Notes: generated by a model from the sequence alone, not told the origin. A stretch of DNA of 64,000 bases from Adiantum capillus-veneris (GCA_014529385.2 CM043962.1:45079598-45143597), one strand, 5' to 3'. Positions 45,537 to 59,112 are shown, counted from the first letter of the stretch. Program-made: numbers and translations.

Positions 45537-46653
45537 TGTTAGCAGAGGCTAACACATGCTACACCAATTATGCACCAAGCTGTGGATGTGCCATAGTGCA
45601 TAATATTTCATTTTCATTGTATAGGGATTGGGCTCATGTAGGAGTTCCAAAGTTGTATGAGTCTAGGCTAGAGAGCTCAACTTTATCCTGTAGTTGAAGA
45701 GTTTGAAGCCCAAAGCTATAAAAGAGCCCTATACTTAATGAGAAGTCATTCTTGGGTGAGGACTCCTCTTTGTAGAGTGGATGGTCATGAGGCTCATGGG
45801 CTTTCCATGCCCATGTAGCTCTTTATTTCTAATAATCAATTACACCTCTTTCTTATTAGTCTCTTTGTTTGATTATGTGGAGTAAGATTGTATTAGTCTG
45901 ATGGTAGATCTCTAAACCCTTTTTTGAGTTAATCTATTCTATCCACACCATTGGCCATGGTGTGTGAGGGCTCTGTATTCCTTCTCTTCATCTCTCTCTA
46001 CAAGGTGCGGTTAGTGTGTGTGCATACGTAGTTTCATTGAGGGGTTGTGCAAAAATGGACACACTAATGCGGAGTAGGTATGTTAATTTCATGCTTGTAT
46101 AGTTGTGAATAAGAGTTGTGAATAAGAGTGATTGATGTGAGAGGTTAATTTCAACCACATGATTGTGTGCAAGTGGAGTAAGATTGTATTAGTGTGATGG
46201 TAGATCTCTAATCCCTTTTTTGAGTTAATCTATTCTATTCACACCATTGGCCATGGTGTGTGAGGGCTGTGCCTTCCTTCTCTTCATCTCTCTCTACAAG
46301 GTGCGGTTAGTGTGTGTGCATACGTAGTCTCATTGAGGGGTTGTGCCGGAATGGACACACTAATGCGGAGTAGGTATGTTAATTGCATGCTTGTATAGTT
46401 GTGAATAAGAGTGATTGATGTGAGACGTTAATTTCAACCGCATGATTGTGTGCAAGTGATTAGTAAGTAGGAATGTGTTGTTGATTAGAGGAAGCCCTTT
46501 CCATGGCTTCTCTCTATGACGAGTAGAAGGATCCCTTGAATTCTCTATGTATATACATCTTAGGCTCGTGCTTCCATGCCCTAGCTGGGTTGCCGATCCA
46601 CGATTTGATAATTCTGTGGGTTGCAATTAGGTCATGCTACAAGCCTCCCTACA
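45537..46653 (+). repeat. 5' LTR of the LARD-like element
   Basis: 1117 bp, TGTTAGCAG...CTCCCTACA. It is 280 bp longer than its partner because a block starting GGAGTAAGATTGTATTAG is duplicated in tandem (45880 and 46176). TATAAAAG at 45717-45724 is a likely promoter box. Confidence 0.95.
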
Positions 46654-46655
46654 TT

Positions 46656-46677
46656 TGGCGCCGTTGCCGGGGATCGA
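46656..46677 (+). other. Primer-binding site, tRNA-Asp
   Basis: TGGCGCCGTTGCCGGGGATC (continuing GA) lies two bases after the LTR. It is the complement of the 3' end of plant tRNA-Asp(GTC) including CCA, over about 22 bases. Confidence 0.9.
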
Positions 46678-49600
46678 TAACCTAAGCTAGTGAGTTTAGG
46701 ATGTGTAAGAATATAGTAATTTCATTACTAATTTTTTGGTTTTTGAGTGTGTGTAGCTCAATTTTTGGTTGTGATTTGATGATGTTGTGAAATAAATTGA
46801 TGCTAATGTTGAGTTATGAATATCCCAAACCCCCAATTTCACCTCCAAGTTCACTAATTTCATGCTAACCCTTGCTAATTTCGCTTCTTTCCATGTTAAT
46901 TTTACTAATTTCATGCTAATTTCTACTAATTTTGACTAACCTTGCTAACCTAACCACTAACATTTGAAGTGTAAAGTATATGAAATCCCCTTGTAAGAGG
47001 TGGACTCATCACTCTAATCAAGTTAATTGTACTAATTTATGCCTAATTTGATGATTTGAGTGTGTGATTTTTTGACTTACAAATGGTCAATTTTAGAGCC
47101 GAATTGATGGTGCACATACTTGTGTGTGCAATGATGCGACCTCGCGTGGAGCAAAGGAATAGCTTGGAGTGTAATTATGATGTAAGTGCACTCACTTGTT
47201 ATGTCAAATTTTTATTGATCAATGAGATTCCATTTGCTAATTATTTTCTAAAATTAGGTGTGTAACACAAATTGACCTACACTTTGCACGTAATTTGATA
47301 CACTTTGAATGAAATTGATAGTCAAATTGTGACTAATGAACTTTGCATAGATCCAAATAATGCTTAATTCTCATCAAGAATTCTTGTGTGTGCATAAAAA
47401 TCACTGTGTGTGTGTACACACCACATAGGGAAAAAACTATCAAAAATTTCAAGTGTGTGTGCACTTAATTTTTAGTGTGTGTGCATGCGTATAAAGTGAT
47501 GGAATTGATGGTACATGAGTATGCAATCATGTAAATGATGAGTATGTGAGGCTAATTCAAACATTGGATAAGTCTAAATGCCAAAAAATTGGGCAAAAAT
47601 TGAGTGTGTGTGCCCATCCATGATCACTTGATTTTTAATGATTAATGGTCAATTGAGACACCTAAATGGTTTTTGATTATAAAATGTTTATGAAATGTGT
47701 GTGCAATGATTAGGTATAAGCCTAAACTCAATGCCAATTGAGCCAAATTTGATCTTTTGTGCTTAATTTTTAAGTGTGTGCATTGCTTGATTGGGTAAAA
47801 ATAGTGTAATTTTTTAGAAATTTAGCATGCACGCATTCATTTATACTTGATTGAGTTTGCAATTTAAGCATTGCAATGTCAAATTGATGTAATTTTTTCA
47901 TAAAATTTTAGCATAAATTTGGGTGTGTGCGCCTACTCAATGGCGTGTGCAATCCGGTGCTTGAATGAATAATTGGTAATTTTTACCAATTATAATGATT
48001 AATTTGGCCTAAAAGATTGGTGTATTTGATTGATTGATTTTAGATAATTCAATTGATGCAATTGAAAATGATTTTATGAATTATCATTGTCATGTATCTC
48101 TATATGATTGGATATGGTAAGAGTTTCTTAATTTGTGCGTCCATGAGTTTTCATAATCACAAGTCTGAAGCTTTGTAAAAAGTGAATGAGTCTTGAATGA
48201 TTTGGGAGATTAAAATTGAGCAACCCAAGTTGCAATGATGATAATTTGGAATGGTTTTTTAAATGGTGCACTACATTCTGCATGTGTAATGTTCTATAGT
48301 GTATATATAATACACATCAATTACAACTGTTTTACCCATTTTGATCATTAATGGATCAATTTTCGATGTGTTTCATACCATATGACTTGAAGAATGCAAT
48401 CAATCAAGACCAAAATGTGGGTACTTTTATAAGCTCGTAGCCAAATTCTTAAATCAACTGAGGACTGAACTTGAATTTGAACACTCACACATTCTCCTGA
48501 TTCTCTCTCGTATCGATCATGGCATTATGAATTTAGTCATACTTTATTCATTTGTGATATGTAATTTTGGACCCAGGATGTGTGCTTTGCCTTGGGTTCA
48601 AATTCGCCACATACACTATCTCATCCCATGAGAACCTTCCTTGAAAAATAAAAATAAAAAAATAAAAAATGGAAGAGCTGCTTGGCTTGACTTGCCAGTT
48701 TCGGCGCTCACACACCCTTTGTACACTAGAAGCCAAACCCTATGGCGCATTTTGAACCACCTCACTTATCTTCTCGTGACGCATGCATAATGCCAAAACT
48801 CCCCCCTCGTTGCGGCTATTGGCAGATTGGGTCCCTCATCTTTTGCCAGACCACGGCACACACACACACACCATCACGCACACTTGTGCCTTTTTGGGCC
48901 TGCAAAAGTCACGAACAACACACCCCATTTGTTGCAAACTACAACACACACACACAGCACCACACATGCACACACAAGCGCTGCCCCAGTGCCCTTCCTA
49001 GATGCAAGTCTCACAAAATAGACCTTGTATCACAGACTCACGACAAGCCACGCTCACCCCAATGCTCTCTCTGGTGGCCCCACACTCAGATCAGTCGGCC
49101 CCACACCCCTACCTACAAAGAGGCGCTCCCAAACATGCCATGGGCCATTCTCTTTGTTGCTCTGTTCATTTTTTACCGCTTCTGGAAGGCCTCCGTTTTC
49201 CATCCCTTGAGCAGCCCCGCCTGTAATCATTATTTACCCGCATACCTTCCCTCTACCTTTGCAAAAATTCCGGCAATGATTATGACGATCCAGAAAGGTT
49301 TTATAAAATAAAAAATAAAAAAATGAACCACTTTTTTGTCAAGAGGTGAGTCTCGCCCTTCCCTCCCTTGAGCCGTCAAAAATAAAGGGATCTAGCTTCA
49401 CAATTAACGCAAAATGGATTACAAATGAGAATTTTGAATGATGACAATACAAGAAAAAACAAAAAATTGTGTTCATGGATTTTTGTTGTGCATTGTTTTA
49501 TGAGATAATTGAGTGTGCACTTAGGATGTCTGAAAGTTGAAACCATTTTTCATTGTCATCATAGATAGAGGCAGCTAACATTTCTATTGCTTCTTGGTAA

Positions 49601-51991
49601 ATTTGACAAAGGAAGTCTAGCCAACTAATGATCATTTGATGGAGTTTAAATTCAAAATCTGTCTTCCTTTTACCATGCTACTATGACTAAGCAAGCATGT
49701 GAGCATCAAGTATATGCACATCCATTATGATGATTCATGAGTGTATTGAAAAGATTGAGGGTATGATTGAACATGCATTGCTGAATTGAATACTTTGTTT
49801 GCAGTAGATGAAAAATTTCATTTTTGGCATGCATATGGGTTTCACATGAGAGTTACACTGAATGATGAGTAGTGCTTGCTTGGTAGGGACTTTGTGCTTA
49901 AACTTAACATTGCTTGTACATTTTAATGCTCGACTTGAACGAACAAACATTGAAAAGCATTAGAATTGAGCTTGTTTTAATGGCCGAAAGAGAGCACCAA
50001 AACTTTTGGGCTTGTGGTTGAACATGAAAGTTTTAGTGCTTGTATTGGATGTTCAAATGCTTAAAAGCACTAATCATTGAGTCTTTTTTGAAGGGTGTGG
50101 CAGAAGTGTACTTCCAAATGATCCAAGAAGGGGTCATCATTGCAATGTATTGAAAAATTTGGCTAATTAGAGCCATTCCATGTCTTTGAATAAAGTTGTA
50201 TATATGCTAGCTCATAGCCTTGTCAAAAGTGAAATTTTTCCATTTGAGCTAGTGTTTAGCCAACTCTTTTGAGCTTTCAAGTACATAATTTGGCTATTAA
50301 GAGCCATTCATTTTCATTTCGTCAAGTTGCAATCATCTCTAGCTCATATCTTGCACTAAAATTGTAAAAATTCATGTGAGCTAGTTGTTAGTTAACTTGT
50401 TTGGAGCTTTAAATTGTAAAATTTGGCTATCAAGAGCCACTTCATATCATCAGGTTGCATTATTTTTTAGCTCTTGTCTTGTTTTAAATTCCATATTTTG
50501 AGTGATCTAACACCTAATCTACTTTGAATCATGCATGAGAGGACTTAAAATTGCAAAATTTGCTTATGTAGAACCATTTTATCTCTCTCATTGTTGTTAT
50601 GTATGCATAAATTTGCTACAAAGAGCATCATGTGCATAACCAAAGGCACTTTTTTCCCTTTGGAAAATTTGGGTATACAAGACCCTAGCTTTAGGTATTC
50701 ATTAATGTTTTTTTGTGGCTTTTCAATAATTGGCTTTTGGAGCTTGTGTTTACACTTAGCTTCAAATCAACTTCTTTTGCAAATAAAAAGATCAAGAGAC
50801 TTTTCTACACAAGGGATGCTTGCTCAAGGATACAAAGAGCATGAATAGGTGTAATCCTTCCATGATTTTGCTCTTTTGTTCATCTCTTCATTCTCTATGC
50901 TTGGCTTCAGTGAAAGTTTGCTTCTAAGCTATGGTTTTTTCACGTTCGAAAGCTAGGCACCCTAAAGTTTCAACACTTTGCTTTGTGAAAATTAACTCAT
51001 CAAAAAATTAGGTTTTATGTGTGTTAATCATAGGTAATTGGCCTTAACCTTAGGTTAATATAGGTTCATTTCTCATTAGTCATAGACTCTTAGTGATAGT
51101 CTTAATAATCCATTCATTTTTAACATGACCTAGGGCTATGATTAGACTTTAGTCTCTTTAGTCCAATTGCCATACACATCTCACGTTGGAAGCAATAAAG
51201 TGCTAAAAAAATGAATCAATGAAGCAAAAAAGTGTCAAGAAAAAGTAGAAAAAATGCTACTAGACACATGAAAAAAAAAATCTATGTTATGTTGTGTCTT
51301 TGTGAGGCCTAGCGTCTTATTGGCACTTGGCAGGCGAGGGGAATCACCTTGGCTCGCTTGGTCAAGGCCCTAAGCTGATGCCCTAGGCGGATAGGGGTTA
51401 GCCGTCGCCTTGGTAGGCTAGTAGGCTTTTGGAACACCTTCTTGAGGGTTCAAGGAGCCGAGAGTCGTACCTAGACTTTCCTTGGGGTGGTAGCCTTGTG
51501 ATGTGTCTTTACTTTTTTCAATGAAATGACAAAAACAAAACTTCCATGATCTTCAAAAAGCTTTGACAATGTACTAATAGATTAGAGATTTTTTATAGCC
51601 CATAGACATGATAGACTTGAATGATTTATTAAGATTGTTCACATAGTTTTTAGGGTAGTAGGTTTATGAACTTGCATTAGCCTAGGGTCATAATTGATTG
51701 CTTGTGTTTCATGCATAAAACTGAAATTTCAAGTGGTTTAATCCTCATGATAGTTTAGGTGTTTTTTTGCTTTATGTTGTCTAGTTTTTGACTATGATTG
51801 ACCCATCTTTTAGAAGTAAAAAATCACTTTGCATGATTGTTCATTTGTGCTTCATGTTTTATTCATTCTTGGTGGCCTTTGATACTCGTTACTTGTTCTT
51901 ATGTTTTGCAGCTCAATATTTCTTCCATGGACTTGCTTTCTACCATGTCATCATGTCTTGGTTCACCAGCACATGAGGACGTGCGCCAAAT
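46678..51991. other. Non-coding interior of the LARD-like element
   Basis: AT-rich with frequent GTGTGTGC words in the first 1.3 kb. A CA-rich patch at 48860-48980 produces a 189-codon open frame (48742-49311) of low-complexity composition that I do not regard as coding. From about 50130 to 50580 the phrase AATTTGGCTA.. AGAGCCATTC and AGCTCATA..CTTG recurs three to four times at about 120-bp spacing. A locally GC-rich stretch lies at 51305-51500. Confidence 0.6.
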
Positions 51992-52005
51992 TAGGAAGGG
52001 GGGAA
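51992..52005 (+). other. Polypurine tract of the LARD-like element
   Basis: AGGAAGGGGGGAA directly abuts the 3' LTR. Confidence 0.9.
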
Positions 52006-52842
52006 TGTTAGCAGCGGCTAGCACAGGCTACACGAATTATGCACCAAGCTGTGGATGTGCCATAGTGCACAATGTTTCATTTTCAGTGTATAGGGCTTGG
52101 GATCATGTAGGATTTCCAAAGTTGTATGAGTCTAGGATAGAGAGCTCAACTTTATACCATAGTTGAAGGGTTTAAGGCCCAAAGCTATAAAAGAGCCCTA
52201 TGCTTAATGAGAAGTCATTCTTGGGTGAGGACTCCTCTTTGTAGAGTGGATGGTCATGAGGCTCATGGGCTTTCCATGCCCATGTAGCTCTTGATTTCTA
52301 ATAATCAATTACACCTCTTTCTTATTAGTCTCTTTGTTTGATTATGTGGGGAGTAAGATTGTATTAGTGTGATGGTAGATCTCTAATCCTTTTTTTGAGT
52401 TAATCTATTCTATCCACACCATTGGCCATGGTGTGTGAGGGTTGTGCCTTCCTTCTCTTCATCTCTCTCTACAAGGTGCGGTTAGTGTGTGTGCATACAT
52501 AGTCGCATTGAGGGGTTGTGTCGGAATGGACACACTAATGCAGAGTAGGTATGTTAATTGCATGCTTGTGTAGTTGTGATTAAGAGTTGTGAATAAGAGT
52601 GATTGATGTGAGAGGTTAATTTCAACCGCATGATTGTGTGCAAGTGATTAGTAAGTAGGAATGTGTTGTTGATTAGAGGAAGCCCTTTCCATGGCTTCTC
52701 TATATGATGAGTAGAAGGATCCCTTGAATCCTCTATGTCTATACATCTTAGGCTCGTGCTTCCATGCCCTAGCTGGGTTGCCGATCCACGATTTGACAAT
52801 TTTGTGGGTTGCGATTAGGTCGTGCTACAACGCCTCCCTACA
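52006..52842 (+). repeat. 3' LTR of the LARD-like element
   Basis: 837 bp, TGTTAGCAGCGG...CTCCCTACA, one copy of the block that is duplicated in the 5' LTR. A TATA box is at 52186-52193. Confidence 0.95.
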
Positions 52843-52847
52843 ATCTA

Positions 52848-53356
52848 ATTATAACTTTCACAAAAGTGGTCCAATTTTCATTTTGAAAGTTTCTGAGAGT
52901 TACATGCATGGTAGAGAACATATGGAGAAGAAATATTGCTATTTTTGTCAGATAGACTTTATACACATATATTGTCTAAGGACTAGATTTAGAGCCTATT
53001 TGATTAAATTAAGCCTGCCAAGTGTTCCACTTAACTCCAATAACACATTTTACTAGTCAATTCAGTGAATTGAATATATATAGGAAACTAACCCTCCTAG
53101 AACAAAATTTGGACGGGAAGTACTCGCATGTTCTTACTAATCAATACTGAATGTTACTAAAGGGAGGAACCACCATTGGCAAAGATTTGCACAGTCTAAA
53201 GTTTTGTACAGATAGCCATCAACAAGGTCCAACAAGTCAAGGCCAATTGGAAGTGCAATCAATCAACCAATTGGAGAGCTGTAATAGCCAGAGTAAGAAA
53301 CGACAGAGCAACCTTTTAAGGTAAAAGGTTTGGATTGGTAATGGTGTGTTAAGGAA
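52848..53356 (+). other. Remainder of the gypsy leader
   Basis: Continues the leader broken at 45536, with one more palindromic motif (52963). No ORF with family likeness. Confidence 0.5.
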
Positions 53357-55745
53357 TTGATGTATTTAAGATCAGGAAGAAACCTCCAAAGAGACCAAAA
53401 ATCACAAGGAGATCAGGTCAGTATAGTGTCTACGGAGGAGAGTGCGACCCAAGCTAGAATAGATCCACTAGCACCAATCATAGAAGACGGTAGTGGGACT
53501 GACACCTTCTCTGAACAATCTTTTTACCTCATGGCGGACCAGAATACCACGGTTAATCGACCAAGCCAAGTAGGAGGAGGGAGCACCTCTAAGAACCCTC
53601 CTTGGACAATGAGGTTTACAACCCATTACTTAGAAGGACCAAATGCCCATGGGGCTTTGGTATATGCTGATGAAAGGGGACGAAAAAGCATATGTATTGA
53701 GAAAAAACTAGCAGAAGGAGTGGATACCCCCTTCTAGCTTACGATGATGGGGACAGATTCCGAGATGAGGAGGGAACACATTACCTTATTGTTAAGGATA
53801 CAGAGAACTACAACAAATATGGGGATAATGTGGTAAAGGGGAAGATGGTTTCTGAAATCACCAAAATACCTCCTCTAATAGACCTTTCTAATGTCACTGT
53901 AGTATTTGACAAGAAGGTGACTAAGGTTGACTGCATTAAAAACAAAATATCATGCCACTTCTCTTGAGATCCAGACCTTAGGACAAAAGACAGTCCTAGG
54001 GATGTAAAAAAACAAACTCAGAAGCTGAATGTGGAAACTAAATCCAAAAGAATGGAAATAGAATTGAATAAATTAGAAGAACCAAAATTGAATAAATTAG
54101 AAGAACCAAAATTGATGAAAGTTGAACGTAAGAAAAGGTACCAAGAGCTCAAGAAGAATCTGAGGGAAGTTTGGACAACCGAAACTGACAATGGAGAAGA
54201 TGAGAAAGACAATAGCGAGAATCATATAAGTATACCATCCCATTACAGAAAGTTCACTATTCAAGACTGGAAGATAGTGCTGACACAGCCCAGAAGAGAA
54301 CGACGGGAGAAGGAGTCTTAAGATTGGCCAGAAGATGCAAAGAAAGTAAACCTTGCCGGACCTAGAGAGAAACCGCAACCTGTTTATATAGCCATCGACT
54401 TGAGCCAAGAAGAGGAAGAGGAGCTTCTCAGCCTTCTTCAGGAATATAAGGATGTGTTTGCATGGTCTTACAAGAATTTAAAGGGAGTGGATCCGACAAT
54501 ATGTCAGCATACTATCCCTTTAAAACCTGATGCAAAACCTAGCAAAGAAAGTCCATACATGTACAATGATACCTTTGCTAAGCGTATCAAGGAAGAGATT
54601 GATAAAATGAAAGAAGTAGATTTTATCTATCAGCAGATAGAACACACTGATTGGGTATCTCCATCGTTGTTGTACCCAAAAAGAATGGTAAACTCTGAGT
54701 GTGTGTCAACCTCAAAAAAGTTAATGCAGCCATAATAAGGGATAACTATCCCTTACCAATTATGGACCACATCCTTGAACGAGTGGTAGGAGGGCGTGCA
54801 TATTCCTTCTTGGATGGATTAATGGAATTTTCCATAGAATGGGACATATTTGCATATCAAGTCATGCCATTTGGGTTGACAAATGCACCTGCAACATTTC
54901 AAAGAATGATGGCCCATGCCATCAAGGAGTACTTGAGGAATTTCTTGGAAATCTACATGGATGACCTATGTGTACACTCTCTTCAACGATTGGAACATAC
55001 GAAACACCTCAAAAGGGTATTTGGGAAATGCAAGACATTTAGGATTTGCCTTAATCCAGAAAAATGCGTTTTCATGGTAAGACAAGGACGAATCTTGGGG
55101 CATATTGTCTTGGAGAATGGCATATCCACAGATTTGGATAAGATTCAGGTGATTATTGAAATGCCTAAGCCAATCAATGCAAAGCATGTACAATGCTATA
55201 TGGGACATTGTGGTTAATATATGAGGTTCATACACATGTATGCAATTATTGCCTAACCCTTGTATAGACTTATAGTGATCTTTGAATGGACAGATAAGTG
55301 CGAGGAATCATTTAAGAAATTAAAAGATGCCCTTGTATCTGCTCCAGTGCTACAAGCACCTGGTTGGAAAAAAATCTTTCACGTTCATATATATGCATCT
55401 GCATTTTCTATCGGATGTATTCTGGCTAGGAGAGGGAACCATGGATTTTCCAGTCAGCTAATCTAGTCAACAACTAAATAGTGCTGAAAAGAATTACACA
55501 ACCATTGAGAGAGAAAGGCTTGGAATGATTTATACCGTTAAGAAATTTTGTCATTATCTTCTCGCAAATAAGTTTGTGTTTTTCACAAACCATCAAGCCC
55601 TTTTATACATTGTCAACAAACCATGCAACACCGGCCGAATTGTAAGATGGTTCATCATATTGCCGGAGTTTGACTTTACAATAATGGTTAAAAAGGGGAA
55701 ACGCATCTCAGAGCAGACGGGTCGAATACCGAGTCACATTCCATA
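53357..55745 (+). pseudogene. Ty3/gypsy gag/pol with RT and RNase H, no integrase
   Basis: An N-terminal open frame (MMYLRSGRNLQRDQK, 53357-53737) is followed in another frame by a linker to 54321. RT begins at 54400 (LLQEYKDVFAW, IPLKPDAKP) with one frame change near 54700, then VNLKKVNAAI..DNYPLP, MPFGLTNAPATFQ (about 54865-54903) and the catalytic EIYMDDLCVHS (about 54948-54980). RNase H-type sequence follows: FFTNHQALLYIV and RWFIILPEFDFT (55585-55680). The usual catalytic-loop FLDG sequence is followed by loss of the normal YSGYNQ block, so motif A is damaged. Stops at 55218 and 55466, several frameshifts, and no integrase. The copy is dead. Confidence 0.8.
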
Positions 55746-56012
55746 GGGTAGTGATCTTGTGATAAGGAGAGTATATCCTATGAGTTATGTGACATTTCGA
55801 ATGCATTTGGCTTAATTTCAGATAGCATGAGCATTGTAGGTTGGAATGCTTTCACTAGTGCATAAGAACACTTAGACTTGATTTCCTTGATTAGAGATTG
55901 TCTTATAAGGTCGAGAAGGTGGTTGACACCCATCTTCTTGTTTCCATGTGCCTACGGGTTAAGCTTCACCCTCGGCCGACATAGAGTTGCTGATTCTGTT
56001 CTCGCTATGCTT
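55716..56012 (+). repeat. LTR fragment fused to the end of RNase H
   Basis: It matches 43520-43815 (TAGTGATCTTGTGATAAGGA, GCTTTCACTAGTGCATAAGA, GTCGAGAAGGTGGTTGACA). Both ends of the LTR are missing. The junction with pol lies in a short stretch similar in both partners (ATAC.GA.TCACA.TCCATA). Confidence 0.8.
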
Positions 56013-57950
56013 GCCCAACACTCATCAATGGGAGCCCAATAAGATGAAGAGGGGGAATGGGAACACACCCAAAAATACAACTTGCCTCTTTTTAGCCCAT
56101 GGTACTCACAACACCCCATTCCTCTCAAAAACAACTTCAAAATGGTGCATTTTCCACTACACACCTTCAATTGCACACCAACAAATGCACACACACCTCG
56201 GAGGATCAACATATGTGCATCACTCACTCTGCTAGTTCAATCACACAAACCATTGACAAACAACACTTCTCTCTCTCCCTCTCTCTTTGCACCACACAAA
56301 AACAAGGTCCAAGGGTACACACACTCGACACCAACACCAACACCAACACCAACACCAACACCAACACCAACACCAACACCAACACCAACACCAACACCAA
56401 AGATCAGAAACACTAGAGAAGAAAATGGGGTAGAGGAATTGAAAAAAAAGAGCAATGATGGGGGCTTGATTTTGAGAAAAAATGTATACAACAAGCTCCT
56501 TCAGCTTCCTGCAGTCCTCCAGGTAGAAGCTCCTCCAAAAATGGCAAAAGGTGCCCTTTATAGGGACGGATCTTCTTTTTTTATAGTAGTTTTATTATCC
56601 TCCAGACACTTTATACTTTCCCTTGCATGACCTCATGATAACCATCCCTTTAGGTTGACTTTATATCTTTGTCACTGCTCGTGGGAGAGCCCTCCTATTC
56701 ATAGCAGTGATACACGGTGCTATCAGGCCCAAGCATGAGCCCTCATATCTCCAATTAAAAGGGCAAGGGGCCTTGGGCATCCCCATGTGAGTGCACCTTA
56801 ACGGGATTTTTGTTAGTGATGCCAACCAACACCCATTACCACCGATGATTGGGAGACTACCTAACGCCACCTGCAGCTGCCGCGTCGATGCACACACACC
56901 ATGGCCAAGATCAAGGGAGCTCTCTCTCCCTCTTCTACATTGTCTTATGACAATGTGCCCTTGCATTATATATACCACTAAATGTGGCCTCCATATTCCC
57001 TATGCTGGATATGTTTTGCCAACATGTGGCCCGCTTGAGTCACCGACCCACCAAGGGCTTGGAACCCAAGGCTCCGTCTACAAAGCTTAGATGAAATCCC
57101 ACACCTTGATCTTGACTCGCATCTTTAGATCTGCCTTCTGGACTTCCCATGCCTTTGGATGACGCGCCCAAAAATGGAAAAAATTACATGGTCCCTCTCC
57201 GCCACAATTATCCACCGACTTCAACTGAGTATAACTTGATGTCCACAACTTTGATCGATGCATAGTCACTTCTAGTGGGATTCACACACTAAAAATTACC
57301 TTTACAAACCCTAGCAAGCTCAAGAAAATCCTTGATGGCACACTTACCAAGGCGGCCAAATTGGCTCAAACCTAGCCCTTGGCAAACGTTAACTACCCAT
57401 AACTTGGCCGTTTAAACTCCAATTGTCAATCCAAAAAAGAGAAACATGCACCATAAATTGAGCACTTTAGGTCCATGTACTCACATCCACTCTAACCATT
57501 CATCTGCCACTATCCAATTAAATGGGGATCTGCAAACCACTTTTAGCTTCAACCTTCCATATCTTACACTCCGTTGCTCTGATTGAGGAGGTTTTTAGAG
57601 CAACTTGGAAAACACTTTGAGGAACATCTCTAGCACTTCTATTTTTTCACTTTGAACCCTTTGATTAGCCACTTTTTATAGCCACCATAGTATAGTACGT
57701 GGCCCAAAAAACCACATAGAGCAAACACATCTCCTACCATTGGCCGAACCCTTGACCTTCATATATGTCTTACCACTTCAGCATTTACCTATAAGCACAC
57801 ATAGCCTTGCTTGCACTCCTCATAATATCAACCAGCTTTAGCTGCACCAGCATGAAAGCTGGAATCCAGCACATATATGCAGTATTGGCTTCTCCTCATA
57901 TAGAGGCATTACAAATTATTTATGTATCCACATGTAGAGCTTGAAGAGAC
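56013..57950. other. LTR-like, unassigned sequence, no gene
   Basis: No ORF with family likeness. The minus strand has CCCTATAAAGGGCACC near 56547-56562, typical of a retroelement U3/R promoter, followed at lower coordinates by a hexamer repeat. This may be a long minus-strand LTR, but no ends were identified. Confidence 0.35.
56326..56402. repeat. ACACCA hexamer array
   Basis: About 12 perfect CAACAC/ACACCA units. They account for the TNTNTN and PTPTPT runs in translations. Confidence 0.95.
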
Positions 57951-58311
57951 AAACACAATGATGCCCTCAAAATTCCAATGTGACAACTATGCAATGTAGA
58001 GTGAGAGATTGAAAATTACATTGGAGAGGATATGACACACAACATACATAGAAAGCCTTATCCGCTCATTCATTCATCATCATGATTGTACCAAAAAACC
58101 TTACAATGTTTCCTTTTATACCTTGGCTCTGGGTTTTATGGTACAAAAGCTAGATTTGCCGCAATAGCATAGGAAACTATGTTTTTGAATTCAAAATTAC
58201 AATATAAGTAGTAGATACAAGTTCTGGAAGAGATGCCACAATCAATAGGAATTACAAAGATGATGAAAAAAATTGTGAAGTAAACTGGATCCTTGTTGGA
58301 ATCTTCCAACA
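57951..58311 (-). repeat. Probable LTR end of a minus-strand copia-like element
   Basis: The plus strand ends ..TTGTTGGAATCTTCCAACA at 58311 and is followed by CTCCCCCCCTTCTAATT. On the minus strand this is a polypurine tract then TGTTGGAAGATTCCAACA, a typical copia LTR start. The other end of the LTR was not found, so the left coordinate is approximate. Confidence 0.5.
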
Positions 58312-59112
58312 CTCCCCCCCTTCTAATTCATGTCAACCTTGACATGAGTCAAAATCAAGGTTGGTTGCGAATGTAGGGTTGCTCTTGAATTAGCGCCATG
58401 CTTTCTCTTATAGCCCTTCATGATATTCTATTGCTAAGTCTCTATCTTCATTAGGAGCAAACAACTTCATTGTGTTGATTGAAAGGAGTTCCATTGTGTG
58501 ATAGCTCACAAAGCATGATTGGATGTCGTTGACTTCATGCCCAAAAAGGGTGGTGTTCAATGTAAAGAACCCTATATAAAATGCTTCCTCAAATATATTC
58601 ATGAAATATGAGGGCATGAACATTAGCTGTACAAAGCATCCATGTAAAATTCTTTCATCCAACTACTGACTGAGATCATAAACTAATCCTTTGTTTCCTT
58701 CCAAAAATGACATCCATGGGGTTTTTGAGATTCAGGGTTTATGATACATGGTGATATAAGAAACAATCCTTCTGCATATTTTCATTAGCATTTGACAAGA
58801 TAGATCAAGAATTCCTTCATACATTTTGACTACTACTTGTAGAGTGTCGAGCATGATAGTTTCATATGTCAAGGACTTAGTAGGCGTGCTGTCAAAGCAT
58901 GTTAGTATCATGTCGCCTTCATTAGGGGTGAACATGTAGTTCTGTGTGTTTCAAAATGTTTAGAAGTCTGACATGAGGACACTCCCTATTCTTTCCCTCG
59001 GTAGCTATGAGCTTTTTAATATACTCACACGAATTCAAACTTCATGGCAAGTGTAACATTTAATGGCCTAATAACTTTTGTGTAGCGGAAATTAGCATGA
59101 ACATAGTGGGAA
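58312..59112. other. No recognisable gene
   Basis: Probably the decayed 3' interior of the element ending at 58311. Short minus-strand open frames at 58408-58662 and 58732-58935 have no family likeness. Confidence 0.4.

Larger units (their letters stand above)
45537..52842 (+). mobile_element. Complete LARD-like non-autonomous LTR element
   Basis: LTRs 45537-46653 and 52006-52842 enclose 5.35 kb. A tRNA-Asp primer site, a polypurine tract and a perfect 5-bp target duplication ATCTA (45532-45536 and 52843-52847) fix both ends. The interior has no gag or pol likeness on either strand. This size and absence of coding fit the LARD class, which is mobilised by proteins of an autonomous relative. 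It is inserted in the leader of the gypsy element that starts at 43021. Confidence 0.95.

Noticed and set aside
48742-49311. 189-codon plus-strand ORF in the LARD interior
   Set aside because: The composition is dominated by CA-rich runs, there is no family likeness, and open frames of similar size overlap it in the other two frames.
56082-56630. 182-codon ORF with a PTPTPT run
   Set aside because: Mostly the ACACCA hexamer array; overlapping frames show TNTNTN and GVGVGV, so it is not evidence of a proline-rich protein.
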